From Mucilaginibacter sp. OK098 (GTDB lineage Bacteria; Bacteroidota; Bacteroidia; Sphingobacteriales; Sphingobacteriaceae), in the NCBI RefSeq assembly GCF_900142915.1, contig NZ_FRCM01000009.1, positions 62,001 to 126,000 of the forward strand: DNA of 64,000 bases, read 5' to 3'. This document shows positions 1 through 9,104 of this stretch, piece after piece. Every line of letters begins with the position of its first letter. Positions within the stretch are counted from its first letter, which is position 1. Under the pieces are notes generated by a model. That model searched no databases. It was not told where the DNA came from and saw only the letters and a list, made by a program, of their open reading frames with translations. Both the position numbers and the translations under genes were made by a program.

Positions 1-124
1 TCAACCCAAAACCATCTTCTATCTTTCGGACTTCCGGACTTTCCGACTTCCGGACTCACCCCCCTCTGTCAACCCAAAACCACTTTCTATCTTTCCGACT
101 TCCGGACTTTCCGTCTTTCGGACT
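1..124. repeat. Direct repeat of CTTTCGGACTTCC-type words upstream of gltX
   Basis: Two near-identical 56-bp units lie at 1-56 and 69-124. Each begins TCAACCCAAAACCA and continues into alternating words of the form CTTTCGGACTTCCGGACTT. The same words recur at 9738-9849, 16634-16668, 46741-46963 and 52473-52500. The right end supplies the -33 element of the gltX promoter. The block touches the window edge, so its left limit is unknown. Confidence 0.85.
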
Positions 125-139
125 ATAAACCTATCTTTG
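108..139 (+). promoter_or_regulatory. gltX promoter, Bacteroidota type
   Basis: TTTC at 108-111 and TATCTTTG at 132-139 are separated by exactly 20 bp, matching the Bacteroidota -33/-7 consensus (TTTG and TAnnTTTG). The ATG at 147 lies 7 nt after the -7 element, so the transcript probably has little or no 5' leader. The -33 element lies inside the upstream repeat. Confidence 0.6.
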
Positions 140-146
140 CCAAACT

Positions 147-1667
147 ATGTCTGATAAAAAAGTTAGAGTAAGGTTTGCACCAAGTCCTACAGGTGGTTTA
201 CACCTGGGGGGTGTACGTACAGTGTTGTTTAATTATCTTTTCGCCAAAAAAAATGGTGGCGATTTTGTTTTAAGGATAGAAGATACCGACCAAAGCCGCT
301 ATGTGGAAGGCGCAGAACAATATATTTTAGATTGCCTGGAATGGTGCGGATTAACTCCCGATGAAAGCCCGGTAGCCGGTGGCCCGTTTGCTCCCTACCG
401 TCAAAGCGAGCGCAAATCGCTTTATAGAGAATACGCCGAAAAGCTGGTAAGAGAAGGGCACGCTTATTATGCCTTTGATACCACAGAAGAGCTGGAACAA
501 AACCGTAAAGAGATCCCTAACTTTCAATATGGGCAAGCTTATCGCAATAGCTTGCGTAACTCATTATCATTAAAAGAGCATGAGGTTGACCAGTTGCTTG
601 ATGCCCATACCCCGCATGTTATCCGCATAAAAATGCCTGCCGATGACAGGGTGAGCTTTAACGATATGATCCGCGGCCATGTAAGTTTTGAAACCAACCA
701 GGTTGATGACAAGGTTTTATTAAAGGCCGATGGAATGCCTACCTATCATTTAGCTGTAGTGGTTGATGATTACCTGATGAAAATTACACACGCCTTTCGT
801 GGCGAGGAATGGCTGCCATCTGCACCCGTGCACTTATTGTTATGGGAATATTTGGGCTGGAAAGCTGATATGCCGAAATGGGCGCACCTACCCCTGATAT
901 TAAAACCCGATGGCCATGGCAAGCTAAGCAAACGCGATGGCGCACGCCTGGGTTTCCCGGTTTATGCCATGAACTGGTTTGATGCCAAAACAGGCGAGCT
1001 TACCCCCGGTTTCCGCGAGTTGGGCTTTTTACCCGAGGCATTTTTAAACCTGCTGGCTACTTTAGGCTGGAACGATGGCACCGATCAGGAGATCTTTTCG
1101 CTGGATGAGCTGGTTGAAAAATTCTCATTAGATCGCGTTAGCAAAGCAGGTGCAAAGTTCGATTTTGAAAAAGCCAAATGGTTCAATGCCGAGTGGATTA
1201 AGAAGTCGGAAGCGGAAAGTTTAAAGCCGAAAGTAAAGGCCGTTTTAGCGGATAAGGGTGTTGTTATTACTAATGATGATTACCTGTTACAGGTTATTGA
1301 TAAGGTAAAAGACCGTTGCGTATTGCTCGCTGATTTTTACCAGCAGTCTGCCTACTTTTTTGAGCAGCCAAAGGAATACGACGTTAACTCCGTTAAACCA
1401 AAATGGACGGATGCCAAAACAGAATTTTTCAATGCTTTTATCAATACAATAAATACTACCGAAGCATTTGAACCTGTTGAGCTGGAAGCGGCATTTAAGG
1501 CCCTGGCCGAAGAAAAAGCTATTAAAGCGGGCGAGTTGATGCTGCCATTCCGTATTATGCTGGTTGGCGGCAAATTTGGTCCGCATGTGTTTGATATTGC
1601 CGTGCTGCTGGGCAAGGATGAAACCATTAAGCGGATTGAGAAGGCGTTGATTGTGTTTGGTAGTTAA
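147..1667 (+). CDS. gltX: Glutamate--tRNA ligase
   Basis: This cytoplasmic class I synthetase charges tRNA-Glu with glutamate. The HIGH-type signature appears as GLHLG at residues 17-21 and the KMSKS-type loop as KLSKR at 259-263. The 506-residue length is normal for the bacterial enzyme. The ATG at 147 follows the -7 element by only 7 nt, so there is no room for a Shine-Dalgarno site. The C-terminal anticodon-binding part is complete and ends in TAA. The gene stands alone, with a hairpin 40 bp beyond the stop. Identification is firm; whether it is discriminating or not cannot be told from motifs alone. Confidence 0.97.
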   Translation: MSDKKVRVRFAPSPTGGLHLGGVRTVLFNYLFAKKNGGDFVLRIEDTDQSRYVEGAEQYILDCLEWCGLTPDESPVAGGPFAPYRQSERKSLYREYAEKLVREGHAYYAFDTTEELEQNRKEIPNFQYGQAYRNSLRNSLSLKEHEVDQLLDAHTPHVIRIKMPADDRVSFNDMIRGHVSFETNQVDDKVLLKADGMPTYHLAVVVDDYLMKITHAFRGEEWLPSAPVHLLLWEYLGWKADMPKWAHLPLILKPDGHGKLSKRDGARLGFPVYAMNWFDAKTGELTPGFRELGFLPEAFLNLLATLGWNDGTDQEIFSLDELVEKFSLDRVSKAGAKFDFEKAKWFNAEWIKKSEAESLKPKVKAVLADKGVVITNDDYLLQVIDKVKDRCVLLADFYQQSAYFFEQPKEYDVNSVKPKWTDAKTEFFNAFINTINTTEAFEPVELEAAFKALAEEKAIKAGELMLPFRIMLVGGKFGPHVFDIAVLLGKDETIKRIEKALIVFGS

Positions 1668-1709
1668 TACCGAGCCATTGTTGATTTTCTGTGTGATTTA
1701 TATTTAATA

Positions 1710-1739
1710 GGTGTGTCCCCACAAAGATGTGGACACACC
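1710..1739 (+). terminator. Hairpin downstream of gltX
   Basis: GGTGTGTCC at 1710-1718 is complementary to GGACACACC at 1731-1739, with further CAC/GTG pairing inside. There is no clean T-run after it, so it may be a transcript 3'-end stabiliser rather than a classical intrinsic terminator. Confidence 0.45.
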
Positions 1740-1891
1740 GTATGTTTGTGAGAAGGGCTGATTAACATTAAAAACGACTTTGCCGTCAATTGCAAAAGCC
1801 CAAAACTGAAGCCCATTTCAGTATTTACAAGCCTCTCCGATTTTCAGACTACAAAAATTACCCTTACCTTCACATTAAAACCACTATCCAC

Positions 1892-2404
1892 ATGTCTCGC
1901 CGATTAGATAAATACGAAAAGCTGCCTGTGTACCAAAAGGCGCAGGAATTATTTGACCTTGCGGAAGTAATTGCCGATGCGCTTAAGGAAGATGAGATGA
2001 AGGAACATTTGGCAGCGCAAATGTTTAGCAATGCAGCATTGATCCAGGCCAAAATAGCAGGCGCCGAAGGCGGCGGATTATATACATTACGGATGCAAAA
2101 CGCCGTATTGATAAAACTGGCAACGCAGGATATGTTTAATGCCGTGTCATTCGCATCAATGGTGGAGATAAATGAGGAAGACTATGTAGACCTGATGCGT
2201 GACAAAATTGATGAGTTCAGGCTGGTTTTTAATGAATGGGTACGGGGCTTCGATAAAACCTATGATATCCCGGATAACTGGGCAATCCGCTTTGATACCA
2301 GCACCCCGGAACAGGAAAAACTGGAAGAGCTGATGTTTGATGAAGACCGGTTTTTTGATGAGTTTGATGATGATGAGGGCGAAGAAAATACAGAAGAAGA
2401 GTAG
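1892..2404 (+). CDS. Four-helix-bundle-like protein with acidic tail
   Basis: The product is a 170-residue cytoplasmic protein of unknown function. The opening (KLPVYQKAQELFDLAEVI, later LAAQMFSNAALIQAKIAGAE) resembles the S23/four-helix-bundle family found in 23S rRNA intervening sequences and as free-standing bacterial genes. This is similarity by eye only. The last 30 residues are almost entirely Asp and Glu. An open frame extends upstream to 1790, but I chose the ATG at 1892 because the extension is compositionally unlike the protein and the family-like region begins just after this Met. It has no operon partner. Confidence 0.7.
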   Translation: MSRRLDKYEKLPVYQKAQELFDLAEVIADALKEDEMKEHLAAQMFSNAALIQAKIAGAEGGGLYTLRMQNAVLIKLATQDMFNAVSFASMVEINEEDYVDLMRDKIDEFRLVFNEWVRGFDKTYDIPDNWAIRFDTSTPEQEKLEELMFDEDRFFDEFDDDEGEENTEEE

Positions 2405-2502
2405 CCGGAACGTTTAACGCGTCCCTGCATTGTGTAAATATCCTTACTATCCACTAAATAAACAACTCCATCACTAATGCCCAATGACACAATGCCCAAT
2501 AC

Positions 2503-3675
2503 CTAAAACCCCCCGCTAGATCCTCCACCGCCAAAATCACCGCCGCCAAATTTTACGCCTTCATCTGTTGGGACTGCCGGTGCATGTGAAAATGTTTCGG
2601 CAACTATCAGCGATTCAACTTTAAGGTGATCCATCAGGTTCTCCTCATCAGATTCCGTGTAGGTGAAGCCATGTTTGGGTGTTTTTAGGTATCTCACTAC
2701 TGCATAAACCACAGCAAGTATTACAGTTCCGGCAATGGTAAGGGCAACATCAACAGGTAGTACATGATAGTAGGTGCGAAAGGTTAACGCGGCAGCAGTT
2801 ATCAGCAACAAGCCAACCCGCAGGAGGATCACATCTTTACGTTTTATACCAAGGCCTATGTAAGCAAAGGGCATTAATATGGTCCAGGTCCAAAAGATCG
2901 CCCCAAAAGGAACCGGGCCGGTTTTGCCCATCATTTCGCTGCTTAGCGTTTGGATAACATAATAATTACCGGATGCATATAACGCCGTAAGGCTTACAAC
3001 TTTAGCCACAATAAGGCAGTTGTTATAATTAATGAATTCTTTGCGGCTATTATAAACACACGCTATCCAGTAGATCCCGCCCGAAACCAGCATCATAATA
3101 AAAGGCGCTGTTGATAAACCGGCTGGCACTATTTTTATCCAGGCAAAAAATATAAAAGCTAAAAACGCAACACAGCATATGGTAGCCGCAAGCATATCGG
3201 CAAAGCGAATACTTAACCAAAGCGTCAGTAAAAAGATCAGGCCTGATAATGGGGGGTAATGTGTGCCATAATTATTGTTTGATAACATCATAGTAAAGCC
3301 GGTGGCAAATAAACATCCGGATATAAACAAAAGCGCATCATCAACACCCGACCGGTAATGATGGCTGGCATTAATCATGACCTCTAATCCAGCATAAGCT
3401 AAAGCACCCAGGAAAAACAACCAGAAGGCGCTTTCGATCAGCCCCCGGCTACTTGCTGCCATTAGTGTTAACAAGCCATCGCCAAATGCCATAATAACGC
3501 AGGTAAGTATAAATAAGCCAATGCGCACAAACAAATTAGGGGTGTAAAAGTCAACCGGGTATTTTTGTGCGATACCATTAAACTCCGCATTGCTGATGTT
3601 GCTTTGTTGCACCTCTTTTTTAACCTCATCCTGCAAGCGCAGGTTAGTCAGCCAGGTTTTATTATAAGCTATCAT
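2503..3675 (-). CDS. Multi-pass membrane protein with Gly-rich tail
   Basis: The product is 390 residues long. About 55 N-terminal cytoplasmic residues are followed by roughly ten hydrophobic segments, then a soluble tail ending in a glycine/serine stretch (GGGDFGGGGSSGGF). Similar Gly-rich tails occur in TPM/YgcG-type membrane proteins, but I see no TPM domain here. The ATG overlaps the TGA of the upstream gene by 3 nt, so the two are translationally coupled. Both probably belong to the DUF2157-related membrane proteins. No catalytic motif is visible and no function can be assigned. Confidence 0.8.
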   Translation of the reverse strand: MIAYNKTWLTNLRLQDEVKKEVQQSNISNAEFNGIAQKYPVDFYTPNLFVRIGLFILTCVIMAFGDGLLTLMAASSRGLIESAFWLFFLGALAYAGLEVMINASHHYRSGVDDALLFISGCLFATGFTMMLSNNNYGTHYPPLSGLIFLLTLWLSIRFADMLAATICCVAFLAFIFFAWIKIVPAGLSTAPFIMMLVSGGIYWIACVYNSRKEFINYNNCLIVAKVVSLTALYASGNYYVIQTLSSEMMGKTGPVPFGAIFWTWTILMPFAYIGLGIKRKDVILLRVGLLLITAAALTFRTYYHVLPVDVALTIAGTVILAVVYAVVRYLKTPKHGFTYTESDEENLMDHLKVESLIVAETFSHAPAVPTDEGVKFGGGDFGGGGSSGGF

Positions 3676-4655
3676 GATGCTTTAAGTTTTTTATTAAGGT
3701 TGATCAGCAAAAGTATAAAGCCAATGCCCGACCCAATGAAGTAAAATGCAATAAGCTCAATCATAGCGCCATCATTAATGGAGAGCAAAAACCGCATTAC
3801 CAAACTGCTTAAAGCGATATAGCTATACAATATCACCAGCAATAAAAAGTAAAACGATTTGTTTTTAAAGGCATCCTGATACATTAAAAAAGATAAGATT
3901 AAGATGCCCAGCATCCAGGCAGCAGCTGTTGCAGAATCATAATAATGAAAGTACCCGGCTAACAAGGCAATATAAGCAACATGGATCCCATAATGAAGGT
4001 AGCTGAACTTAAAATGCTTTTTATAATTAAAGCGCTGTGTGGCATAACCGCCTGCAATTAACAGGATCCCTAAAAGCAGGTAAGTATAAATAATGGTTTC
4101 GCTGTTAAAATCACTGTTGAGCAATAACTGTTTGGGGGTAACGGATACGCCCATCCAAAGGGCAAGGTTGGCAATAGCCATGCTCAGGATGCCCAGGTGA
4201 TCAAAGTAGTAGGCAATAAAAAACAATGCAAGCATGGGTATTAAGGTGGCCATGCCATAGTTTGTGCCAAATACTTTGTACTCAAATTGCAGGTAGCCCA
4301 CAAAAATTAACAAGCTTGTGCTGGCCAAAAGCAAAATATAATCGAAAAATGAATTGGGCGATAGCACCCTTTCTTTACTAAAAGGCAATTTATTTTTAAA
4401 GCAATAATAAAAGCAGCCTATACAGATGGCCGCTATCAGCATCAAAACAAACTCATGCCCTATTGTGTCAATGTTTTCGTAGATCAGCAGGCCTAAGCCA
4501 CCGGTAAGCAGCAGCACACCTACATAAAGCAGGGTTTTTATTTCCCAGTGAACAGAAAAAAGTAATGGTTTTTCTTCCTTTAGCCTGATCTTCCCGAGCG
4601 ATTCATCGCTTATCAGGCCTTCAGAATGAAGCGTGCTATACAAATTATTATTCAT
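3672..4655 (-). CDS. DUF2157-like membrane protein
   Basis: The product is a 327-residue integral membrane protein. A short cytoplasmic N-terminus (LHSEGLISDESLGKIRLKE) precedes about ten transmembrane segments. The N-terminal helix followed by a GVLLLTGGLGLLIYENID segment is typical of DUF2157 proteins, whose role is unknown. It is the first gene of a two-gene unit with 2503-3675, which it overlaps by 4 nt. The call rests on the overall pattern, not on a catalytic motif. Confidence 0.75.
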   Translation of the reverse strand: MNNNLYSTLHSEGLISDESLGKIRLKEEKPLLFSVHWEIKTLLYVGVLLLTGGLGLLIYENIDTIGHEFVLMLIAAICIGCFYYCFKNKLPFSKERVLSPNSFFDYILLLASTSLLIFVGYLQFEYKVFGTNYGMATLIPMLALFFIAYYFDHLGILSMAIANLALWMGVSVTPKQLLLNSDFNSETIIYTYLLLGILLIAGGYATQRFNYKKHFKFSYLHYGIHVAYIALLAGYFHYYDSATAAAWMLGILILSFLMYQDAFKNKSFYFLLLVILYSYIALSSLVMRFLLSINDGAMIELIAFYFIGSGIGFILLLINLNKKLKAS

Positions 4656-4777
4656 CCGGGTTTAAGCAGGTTGGTTGATCAAGTATAGTAAAGTTTCTCG
4701 GGATTTGTGCAAATGCAGAAAGATAACCCGCATTTACCAATTAACTAATAACACTAATGAACCAATAAACAAATATG

Positions 4778-5059
4778 CTAAAACTTCAAATTTTCTTTTA
4801 GCCAGTGCTGTACCTGCTCCTGTTTGGTAATATCTTCAGGTAATTTATCATGGATGAGTTTTTCCATTTTGTTGCCGGTGTTGGCAAAGCGGTAATCCCA
4901 AAATATCATTAGCTTATTTATCAGGTAAACAACTTCATTACCCTCTTCCTTATTAAAAAGCGTGTCATCAGGCTTGCCATTAACGCGGGGATCGTTCTGT
5001 ACGTAGACAGTCCATTTATAATCGGAATAATGTAAGTTTCTTCTTGAGAACAAGATCAT
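4778..5059 (-). CDS. Small hypothetical protein
   Basis: The product is a 93-residue soluble protein with aromatic-rich N-terminal and charged C-terminal halves. I recognise no family. The ATG at 5059 is the only good start. It lies 122 bp upstream of the two membrane-protein genes on the same strand, separated by AT-rich repeat words (TAATGAACCAATAAAC type), so co-transcription is possible but unproven. It is kept as a gene because its composition is protein-like and nothing opposes it on the other strand. Confidence 0.6.
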   Translation of the reverse strand: MILFSRRNLHYSDYKWTVYVQNDPRVNGKPDDTLFNKEEGNEVVYLINKLMIFWDYRFANTGNKMEKLIHDKLPEDITKQEQVQHWLKENLKF

Positions 5060-5093
5060 GAGTGCGGTGATTTCTATAAAGATACTTATAATT

Positions 5094-5232
5094 AGTTGTA
5101 AAGGTTGTAAGCGTTGTAATAAGTTGATTAAGTTGGATTGAGTTAGATTAGGTTGATTGAGTTGAATTACCTGTTTTGTGACAATATTTAATAATCGATT
5201 ACCCTTATAACCACTACAACTTCAATTAACCA
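5094..5232. repeat. Inverted repeat of GTTGATTGAGTTGGA words
   Basis: The left part is a run of GTTGTAA and GTTGATTGAGTTGGA words (5098-5168). The right part, TAACCACTACAACTTCAATT (about 5209-5228), is its approximate reverse complement. Related words recur at 31960-31990 and 52416-52448. It fills the gap between the 93-residue gene and the PepSY-like gene. Confidence 0.6.
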
Positions 5233-5300
5233 GATTTTCTACAGGATATTATCAAGCTTTCTACAGAATGAGTTTTTATACTTGATTAAAACAAAAAATC

Positions 5301-5732
5301 ATGAAAAGCAGATTATTAATAGGAGGAGCACTTATTGCATTGGCAAGCGGCAACCTCAAAGCACAGGATCTAAAAGCATCAGCCGTACCTGCTGTAGTGA
5401 AAGAGGCATTGGCTAAAAAGTATCCCGAAGCTACAAAAGTTAGCTGGGAGAAAGAAAAAGGCAATTACGAGGCCAATTGGGGTGGAAAGTCCGGCGAAGA
5501 CAACTCTGTTCAGTTTACGCCAACAGGTACATTTATTGAAATTGTTAAAGCCATTCCCATAACTGATTTGCCTAAAAATGTCGCCCCTTATGTTAGTGCG
5601 CACTACAAAGGTGCAAAAATAAAAGAGGCCGGTAAAGTAACCAATGCCGCAGGCAAAACCATGTACGAGGCCGAAATAAAGGGTAAAGACCTTATTTTTG
5701 ATGAGAACGGGAATTTTATTAAAAAGGATTAA
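5301..5732 (+). CDS. Secreted PepSY-like (BLIP-fold-like) protein
   Basis: The product is 143 residues with an N-terminal signal peptide ending near LASGNLKAQD. Two successive PepSY-like repeats follow, each with the pattern of an amphipathic helix (VKEALAKKYPEATKVSWEKE) and a short beta-sheet (YEANWGG; then VSAHYKGAKIKEAGK and YEAEIKG). Bacteroidota encode many such small periplasmic proteins, annotated PepSY-like or beta-lactamase-inhibitor-like. Their function is unknown and binding of peptides or metals is only suspected. It is a single gene followed by a large hairpin repeat. Confidence 0.8.
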   Translation: MKSRLLIGGALIALASGNLKAQDLKASAVPAVVKEALAKKYPEATKVSWEKEKGNYEANWGGKSGEDNSVQFTPTGTFIEIVKAIPITDLPKNVAPYVSAHYKGAKIKEAGKVTNAAGKTMYEAEIKGKDLIFDENGNFIKKD

Positions 5733-5750
5733 GAAGAGTATTTCAAAAGA

Positions 5751-5844
5751 TGTCATGCTGAACTTGTTTCAGCACCCTATATGCTAAGTGACCAACATAA
5801 AGGTGACCTATCTTGTGGGGTGCCGAAATAAATTCGGCATGACG
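5751..5844. repeat. Inverted repeat (TGTCATGCTGAAC family)
   Basis: TGTCATGCTGAACTTGTTTC with following AGCACCC at 5751-5777 pairs with GGGGTGCCGAAATAAATTCG and GCATGACG at 5817-5844. The spacer is about 39 nt. The element lies between two convergent genes and could serve as a bidirectional 3' hairpin. Repeats with these words are widespread in Bacteroidota genomes. Confidence 0.8.
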
Positions 5845-5868
5845 TGCGGGCGAAGGCAGCACACCAAC

Positions 5869-6948
5869 CTACCAGCCTTTTACCTCCTTTATATAAGCCG
5901 TTAGTTCATCAGCTATCAGCTTGTGCTCATCCAAATCCGGATGCCCACCGCAACCGTTGTGGTATTGTTTGGAGAAAAAGTATTTATGTATCTTTTTATC
6001 GCCGTTGGCATTCATATAAGCCGTAATACCAATTAAGTATCGTTTTAATACCGGCAATAGTGTATTATCAGCCATAGGGCTGGTTAAACAAATAATATCG
6101 GCTTTGGGATAATGCTGCCGCATGGATGTGATGAGCTTTACATAGGTACTGCAAAACAGGGTTGAATCCTGCGGACCGTCATTTTGCCCTATGCAAATGG
6201 TAACCACATCCGGCTGGTAATTTTTAAAGCCCCAGCTAACGGAATCGGCTGCCAGGAAAACTTTATCGTAGATCTGCGGGAGCACCACTTTCATATTGCA
6301 GCAGCTGTGCAGCAGGCCAACACCTGCAAGGGCGCTAAGTTGCCAGTCGGCATTTAAATTGCGCGAGGTGCGTGCGCCATAGCTCATATAAGCATTATGC
6401 TGGTCGTACCATTGCCCTTTATCACATGCAATTACCGATTGGTCCATCCCCGTGCCGCTGGTAATAGAATCGCCAAAATATTCAATTTTACGTTTGGGTG
6501 GGGTGGGTAAGGGCAAAAGTTGTTCACACCTCAGGCCAATAAAATCAATATAGCCGATGTTTGATTCGGTATCCTTGCAGATGAGGATAGTATGCTCTGT
6601 ATCTGATAACCCACCCGGTACTTTTATTACATTTTCTTTACCGGTTGTTTGAACGCGGTAAGGTTTATCGCCATCAATCACTATCTCCAGGTAGTTAAGA
6701 TTATGACCGCCGGCATTTTCGTCGTTCAAAATAATTTCGCAATACGGGCCCTTGAATTTTGCTTTTATATAAACACCGGGCGCCCAGATGCGGGGTTTTA
6801 ACCTGTCTGAAAAGTCAACCCTGCCAACATAACGGATCTTACGGTCATCAGCCTTAAAAAACTTTAGTCCGTCGTTTTTATGGGATGCAAAAGACAAAAA
6901 GGTATTTGAAAGGATAATAAGGAACAGGCAGGGAAGGCGTTTCATCAT
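5869..6948 (-). CDS. Secreted SGNH/GDSL esterase, CE2-like
   Basis: The product is 359 residues with a signal peptide (about residues 1-21). An N-terminal beta-rich domain (residues 25-135) precedes an SGNH hydrolase domain. The catalytic block I is YFGDSITSGTGMD with Ser in GDS, block III is CIGQNDG, and block V is GCGGHPDLDEH with the Asp and His. This two-domain layout matches carbohydrate esterase family 2, which deacetylates plant polysaccharides; substrate specificity is inferred. Two Met codons open the frame, and either could be the start. It stands alone, convergent with the PepSY-like gene. Confidence 0.88.
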   Translation of the reverse strand: MMKRLPCLFLIILSNTFLSFASHKNDGLKFFKADDRKIRYVGRVDFSDRLKPRIWAPGVYIKAKFKGPYCEIILNDENAGGHNLNYLEIVIDGDKPYRVQTTGKENVIKVPGGLSDTEHTILICKDTESNIGYIDFIGLRCEQLLPLPTPPKRKIEYFGDSITSGTGMDQSVIACDKGQWYDQHNAYMSYGARTSRNLNADWQLSALAGVGLLHSCCNMKVVLPQIYDKVFLAADSVSWGFKNYQPDVVTICIGQNDGPQDSTLFCSTYVKLITSMRQHYPKADIICLTSPMADNTLLPVLKRYLIGITAYMNANGDKKIHKYFFSKQYHNGCGGHPDLDEHKLIADELTAYIKEVKGW

Positions 6949-7036
6949 AGTTTAAAGTTAAGCTGTAAAAAGGCTAATTTAAGTAATCCGGCGGCTTGCA
7001 GGGTAATACTATTATATCAATTAATTAAGCCCAATA

Positions 7037-7070
7037 AAAAAGGTGATCCGCAATAACAGATCACCTTTTA
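7037..7070 (-). terminator. Intrinsic terminator of the DUF6515 gene
   Basis: AAAAGGTGATC and GATCACCTTTT form an 11-bp stem around a 10-nt loop. On the minus strand it is followed by a T-run. It lies 26 bp beyond the stop of the gene at 7096-8133. Confidence 0.85.
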
Positions 7071-7095
7071 AATAAATTATAAAGCTATTTTAGTT

Positions 7096-8133
7096 TTATT
7101 CCGGCTGTTGTTCTTCCGATGGCAGGCCTACAATTTTATAGGTTTTGTTGCCATTGGCATCTGTTAGTTCCTGGTAGTAAACACCATCAGGAGAAACATA
7201 CAGTTTTTCGCCGTTAACCTTTATCTTCCTGCAATCAGCTGGTAGCTGACCAACTATGTCACCCATTTGAGGGCCCTGGTACTGGTCGTCCTGTACATTT
7301 GAATTGGTGTTCAGCTCGCCATCCTTACCTGCAACCTGGTAAACAACCGAGCCATCATCTTTAGTAACCGCCTGGTAGTATACACCGTTCAATTCATAAT
7401 ACTGCTGACCGTTTATCACAATTGACTGTGCTTTTTCAGGCAGCTCTTTTACTTCGGCGCCAACCGGTGGTTCAACAACGGTATATTGACTGTTATCATA
7501 TTGATAGAACAACCCGTCGCTGTAGTAATATTGGAAATCGCCATAGTAAAAAGGATAGTAGCCATAAGGCAGTATGCCAATTGAAAACCCAAGGCGTGGT
7601 GAATAATACGAATTATAGTACCCGCGGTTATAATGATAATAATTATGATTTCCCCAGTAACCGCCACGGCCATATCCAATTTGCGGAGAGCTCCGGTAGC
7701 TACCGGTAGCCGGCCTGTGGTTAACATCATAAGTACGCGGAGCGTAACCATAGTTTCCTCTTGCACTGGTAGCAGGGCGTGGATTAAAGCCATAATTGTT
7801 GCGCTGAGACACCCCTACCCGTGGCGAGTAACCGCTATTGCTGCGCTGAGAAAAAGCAGGGCGCGCTCCGCCTTGCTGCCCACCTGATTGCCCGGGAGCT
7901 ATCGATGGCCTTGAAACACCAACACTGCCGCTTGAGCGTGGCTGACTAACAGATGGAGCCGGGCTGCTGCTGGCAGCAGGTCTTGAAGGGGCTGGGCTGC
8001 TATTGCCGCCACCACCACCACCGCCGCCACCACTTGTAGATGGCCTGTGCTGTGCACTTACCGAAGTTGCTAAAAACGCACATACAAGTGTGCCTAAAGC
8101 AGTGTTTAATAAATTTTTATATGCAGTTTTCAT
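7096..8133 (-). CDS. Secreted DUF6515 family protein
   Basis: The product is 345 residues: a signal peptide, then a low-complexity region rich in Gly, Ser, Pro, Arg and Tyr (about residues 30-180, including a run of nine glycines), then a hydrophobic stretch of YYP/YYY residues, then two copies of a roughly 60-residue domain. Both copies share the pattern V.ELP...I.INGQ.YY...GVYYQ...DDG...Y.V. This repeat is characteristic of DUF6515 proteins of Bacteroidota, whose function is unknown. An exported surface or envelope role is inferred from the signal peptide. The gene has its own terminator. Confidence 0.8.
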   Translation of the reverse strand: MKTAYKNLLNTALGTLVCAFLATSVSAQHRPSTSGGGGGGGGGNSSPAPSRPAASSSPAPSVSQPRSSGSVGVSRPSIAPGQSGGQQGGARPAFSQRSNSGYSPRVGVSQRNNYGFNPRPATSARGNYGYAPRTYDVNHRPATGSYRSSPQIGYGRGGYWGNHNYYHYNRGYYNSYYSPRLGFSIGILPYGYYPFYYGDFQYYYSDGLFYQYDNSQYTVVEPPVGAEVKELPEKAQSIVINGQQYYELNGVYYQAVTKDDGSVVYQVAGKDGELNTNSNVQDDQYQGPQMGDIVGQLPADCRKIKVNGEKLYVSPDGVYYQELTDANGNKTYKIVGLPSEEQQPE

Positions 8134-8400
8134 GATGAAATATTATTATTTGCGAATTAAGTAAATCGGGTTTTAGTCGGTTTATCATAGATAGACTAAA
8201 ATTTTGATAAACGGTTTAATGCGCAATAAACTATTTTGTAATTATAATCAAAAAACGAGCCGGGTTTTAAATAAAGCAATAATATTACAAATAGCTTTTA
8301 ACCAGGTAAGTTAACATTGGCTTATTACTGTAAACATACGGAATTTACAGGGAAAACGATACACCGGAATAACGGGCAGTGGTAAAAATTGATTAAAAAT

Positions 8401-8970
8401 TTATAACTCCTCGGAGATAAATAAAAAAGGCGTATCAAAATGCAGGCTAAACAGGCCATCTTTTATTGTTTTATACAAATTATCGCCGATTTTTTCCAGT
8501 CCTTCTGCCCGGAGTTCTTTTGCCTGTGTTAATAGTTCAATGGTTTCTCCTGCCGGTTTCCACTTGCTGAACCCGGGATTTACGGGATATATTTTTTTAC
8601 CAGCATTAAAAATAACCAGGTTTATTTTGGTGGCATAGGGTTCATAATCTGTTAGGTTTAATTCATCGGTTACAATGTTTACCGCGGGGAAGCCGTTGAG
8701 GGTAAGTTGTTTTAAAGCGGCGCTTATTAAATCATCATCATTAGCTGGCATCAGCTTTACATCCGATTGTAAAACCTCATCAGTATTATTGGTAATTATC
8801 CAATCTATTTTTATCCCGTAAGTATTCAGTTTTTCGGCAGTTTGCGGGGAGGTAATAACGGTTGGGCTCCATTCCAGCAACTGGCCCAGCAATTCATCTG
8901 TAAAACTATCAAGCCCAAGCACCAGCAATGCGGGTTCCTGTTTTTCGCGAACTACGTGGTGTGATGACAT
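8401..8970 (-). CDS. Thiamin-pyrophosphokinase-like protein, divergent
   Basis: The product is 189 residues from the ATG at 8970; an open extension to 9057 is rejected because it runs into repeat DNA. The layout follows the thiamin pyrophosphokinase fold. YGIKIDWIITNNTDEV sits where the family has PDwiiGDfDSi, DDDLISAALKQLTLNGF where it has TDlekAL, and a C-terminal beta segment ends in FLFISEEL. The acidic GDxDS motif that binds magnesium and ATP is not conserved, since ITNNTD replaces it. The gene is last in the TPP-riboswitch cluster, which is the main support for a thiamin role. It may be a non-catalytic or diverged TPK. Confidence 0.6.
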   Translation of the reverse strand: MSSHHVVREKQEPALLVLGLDSFTDELLGQLLEWSPTVITSPQTAEKLNTYGIKIDWIITNNTDEVLQSDVKLMPANDDDLISAALKQLTLNGFPAVNIVTDELNLTDYEPYATKINLVIFNAGKKIYPVNPGFSKWKPAGETIELLTQAKELRAEGLEKIGDNLYKTIKDGLFSLHFDTPFLFISEEL

Positions 8971-8982
8971 GGAGGGGGAATT

Positions 8983-9102
8983 AGAAACAAGATACAAGAA
9001 GTCAAGATTCAAGAAAGAACAGAAACAAATTTGGTTTAAAGATATCATTTTTAACACGACATCTTAAATCCTGACTCTTGACTTCTTGCATCTTGCTTCT
9101 CA
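8983..9102. repeat. Inverted repeat of CAAGATACAAGAAGTC words
   Basis: AGAAACAAGATACAAGAAGT and following words at 8983-9017 pair with CTTGACTTCTTGCATCTTGC and flanks at 9068-9101. About 28 of 35 positions match. The element fills the gap between the ThiE-like and TPK-like genes. The same word family occurs at 36873-36983, 47618-47655, 49208-49245 and 50071-50213. Confidence 0.8.
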
Positions 9103-9104
9103 AA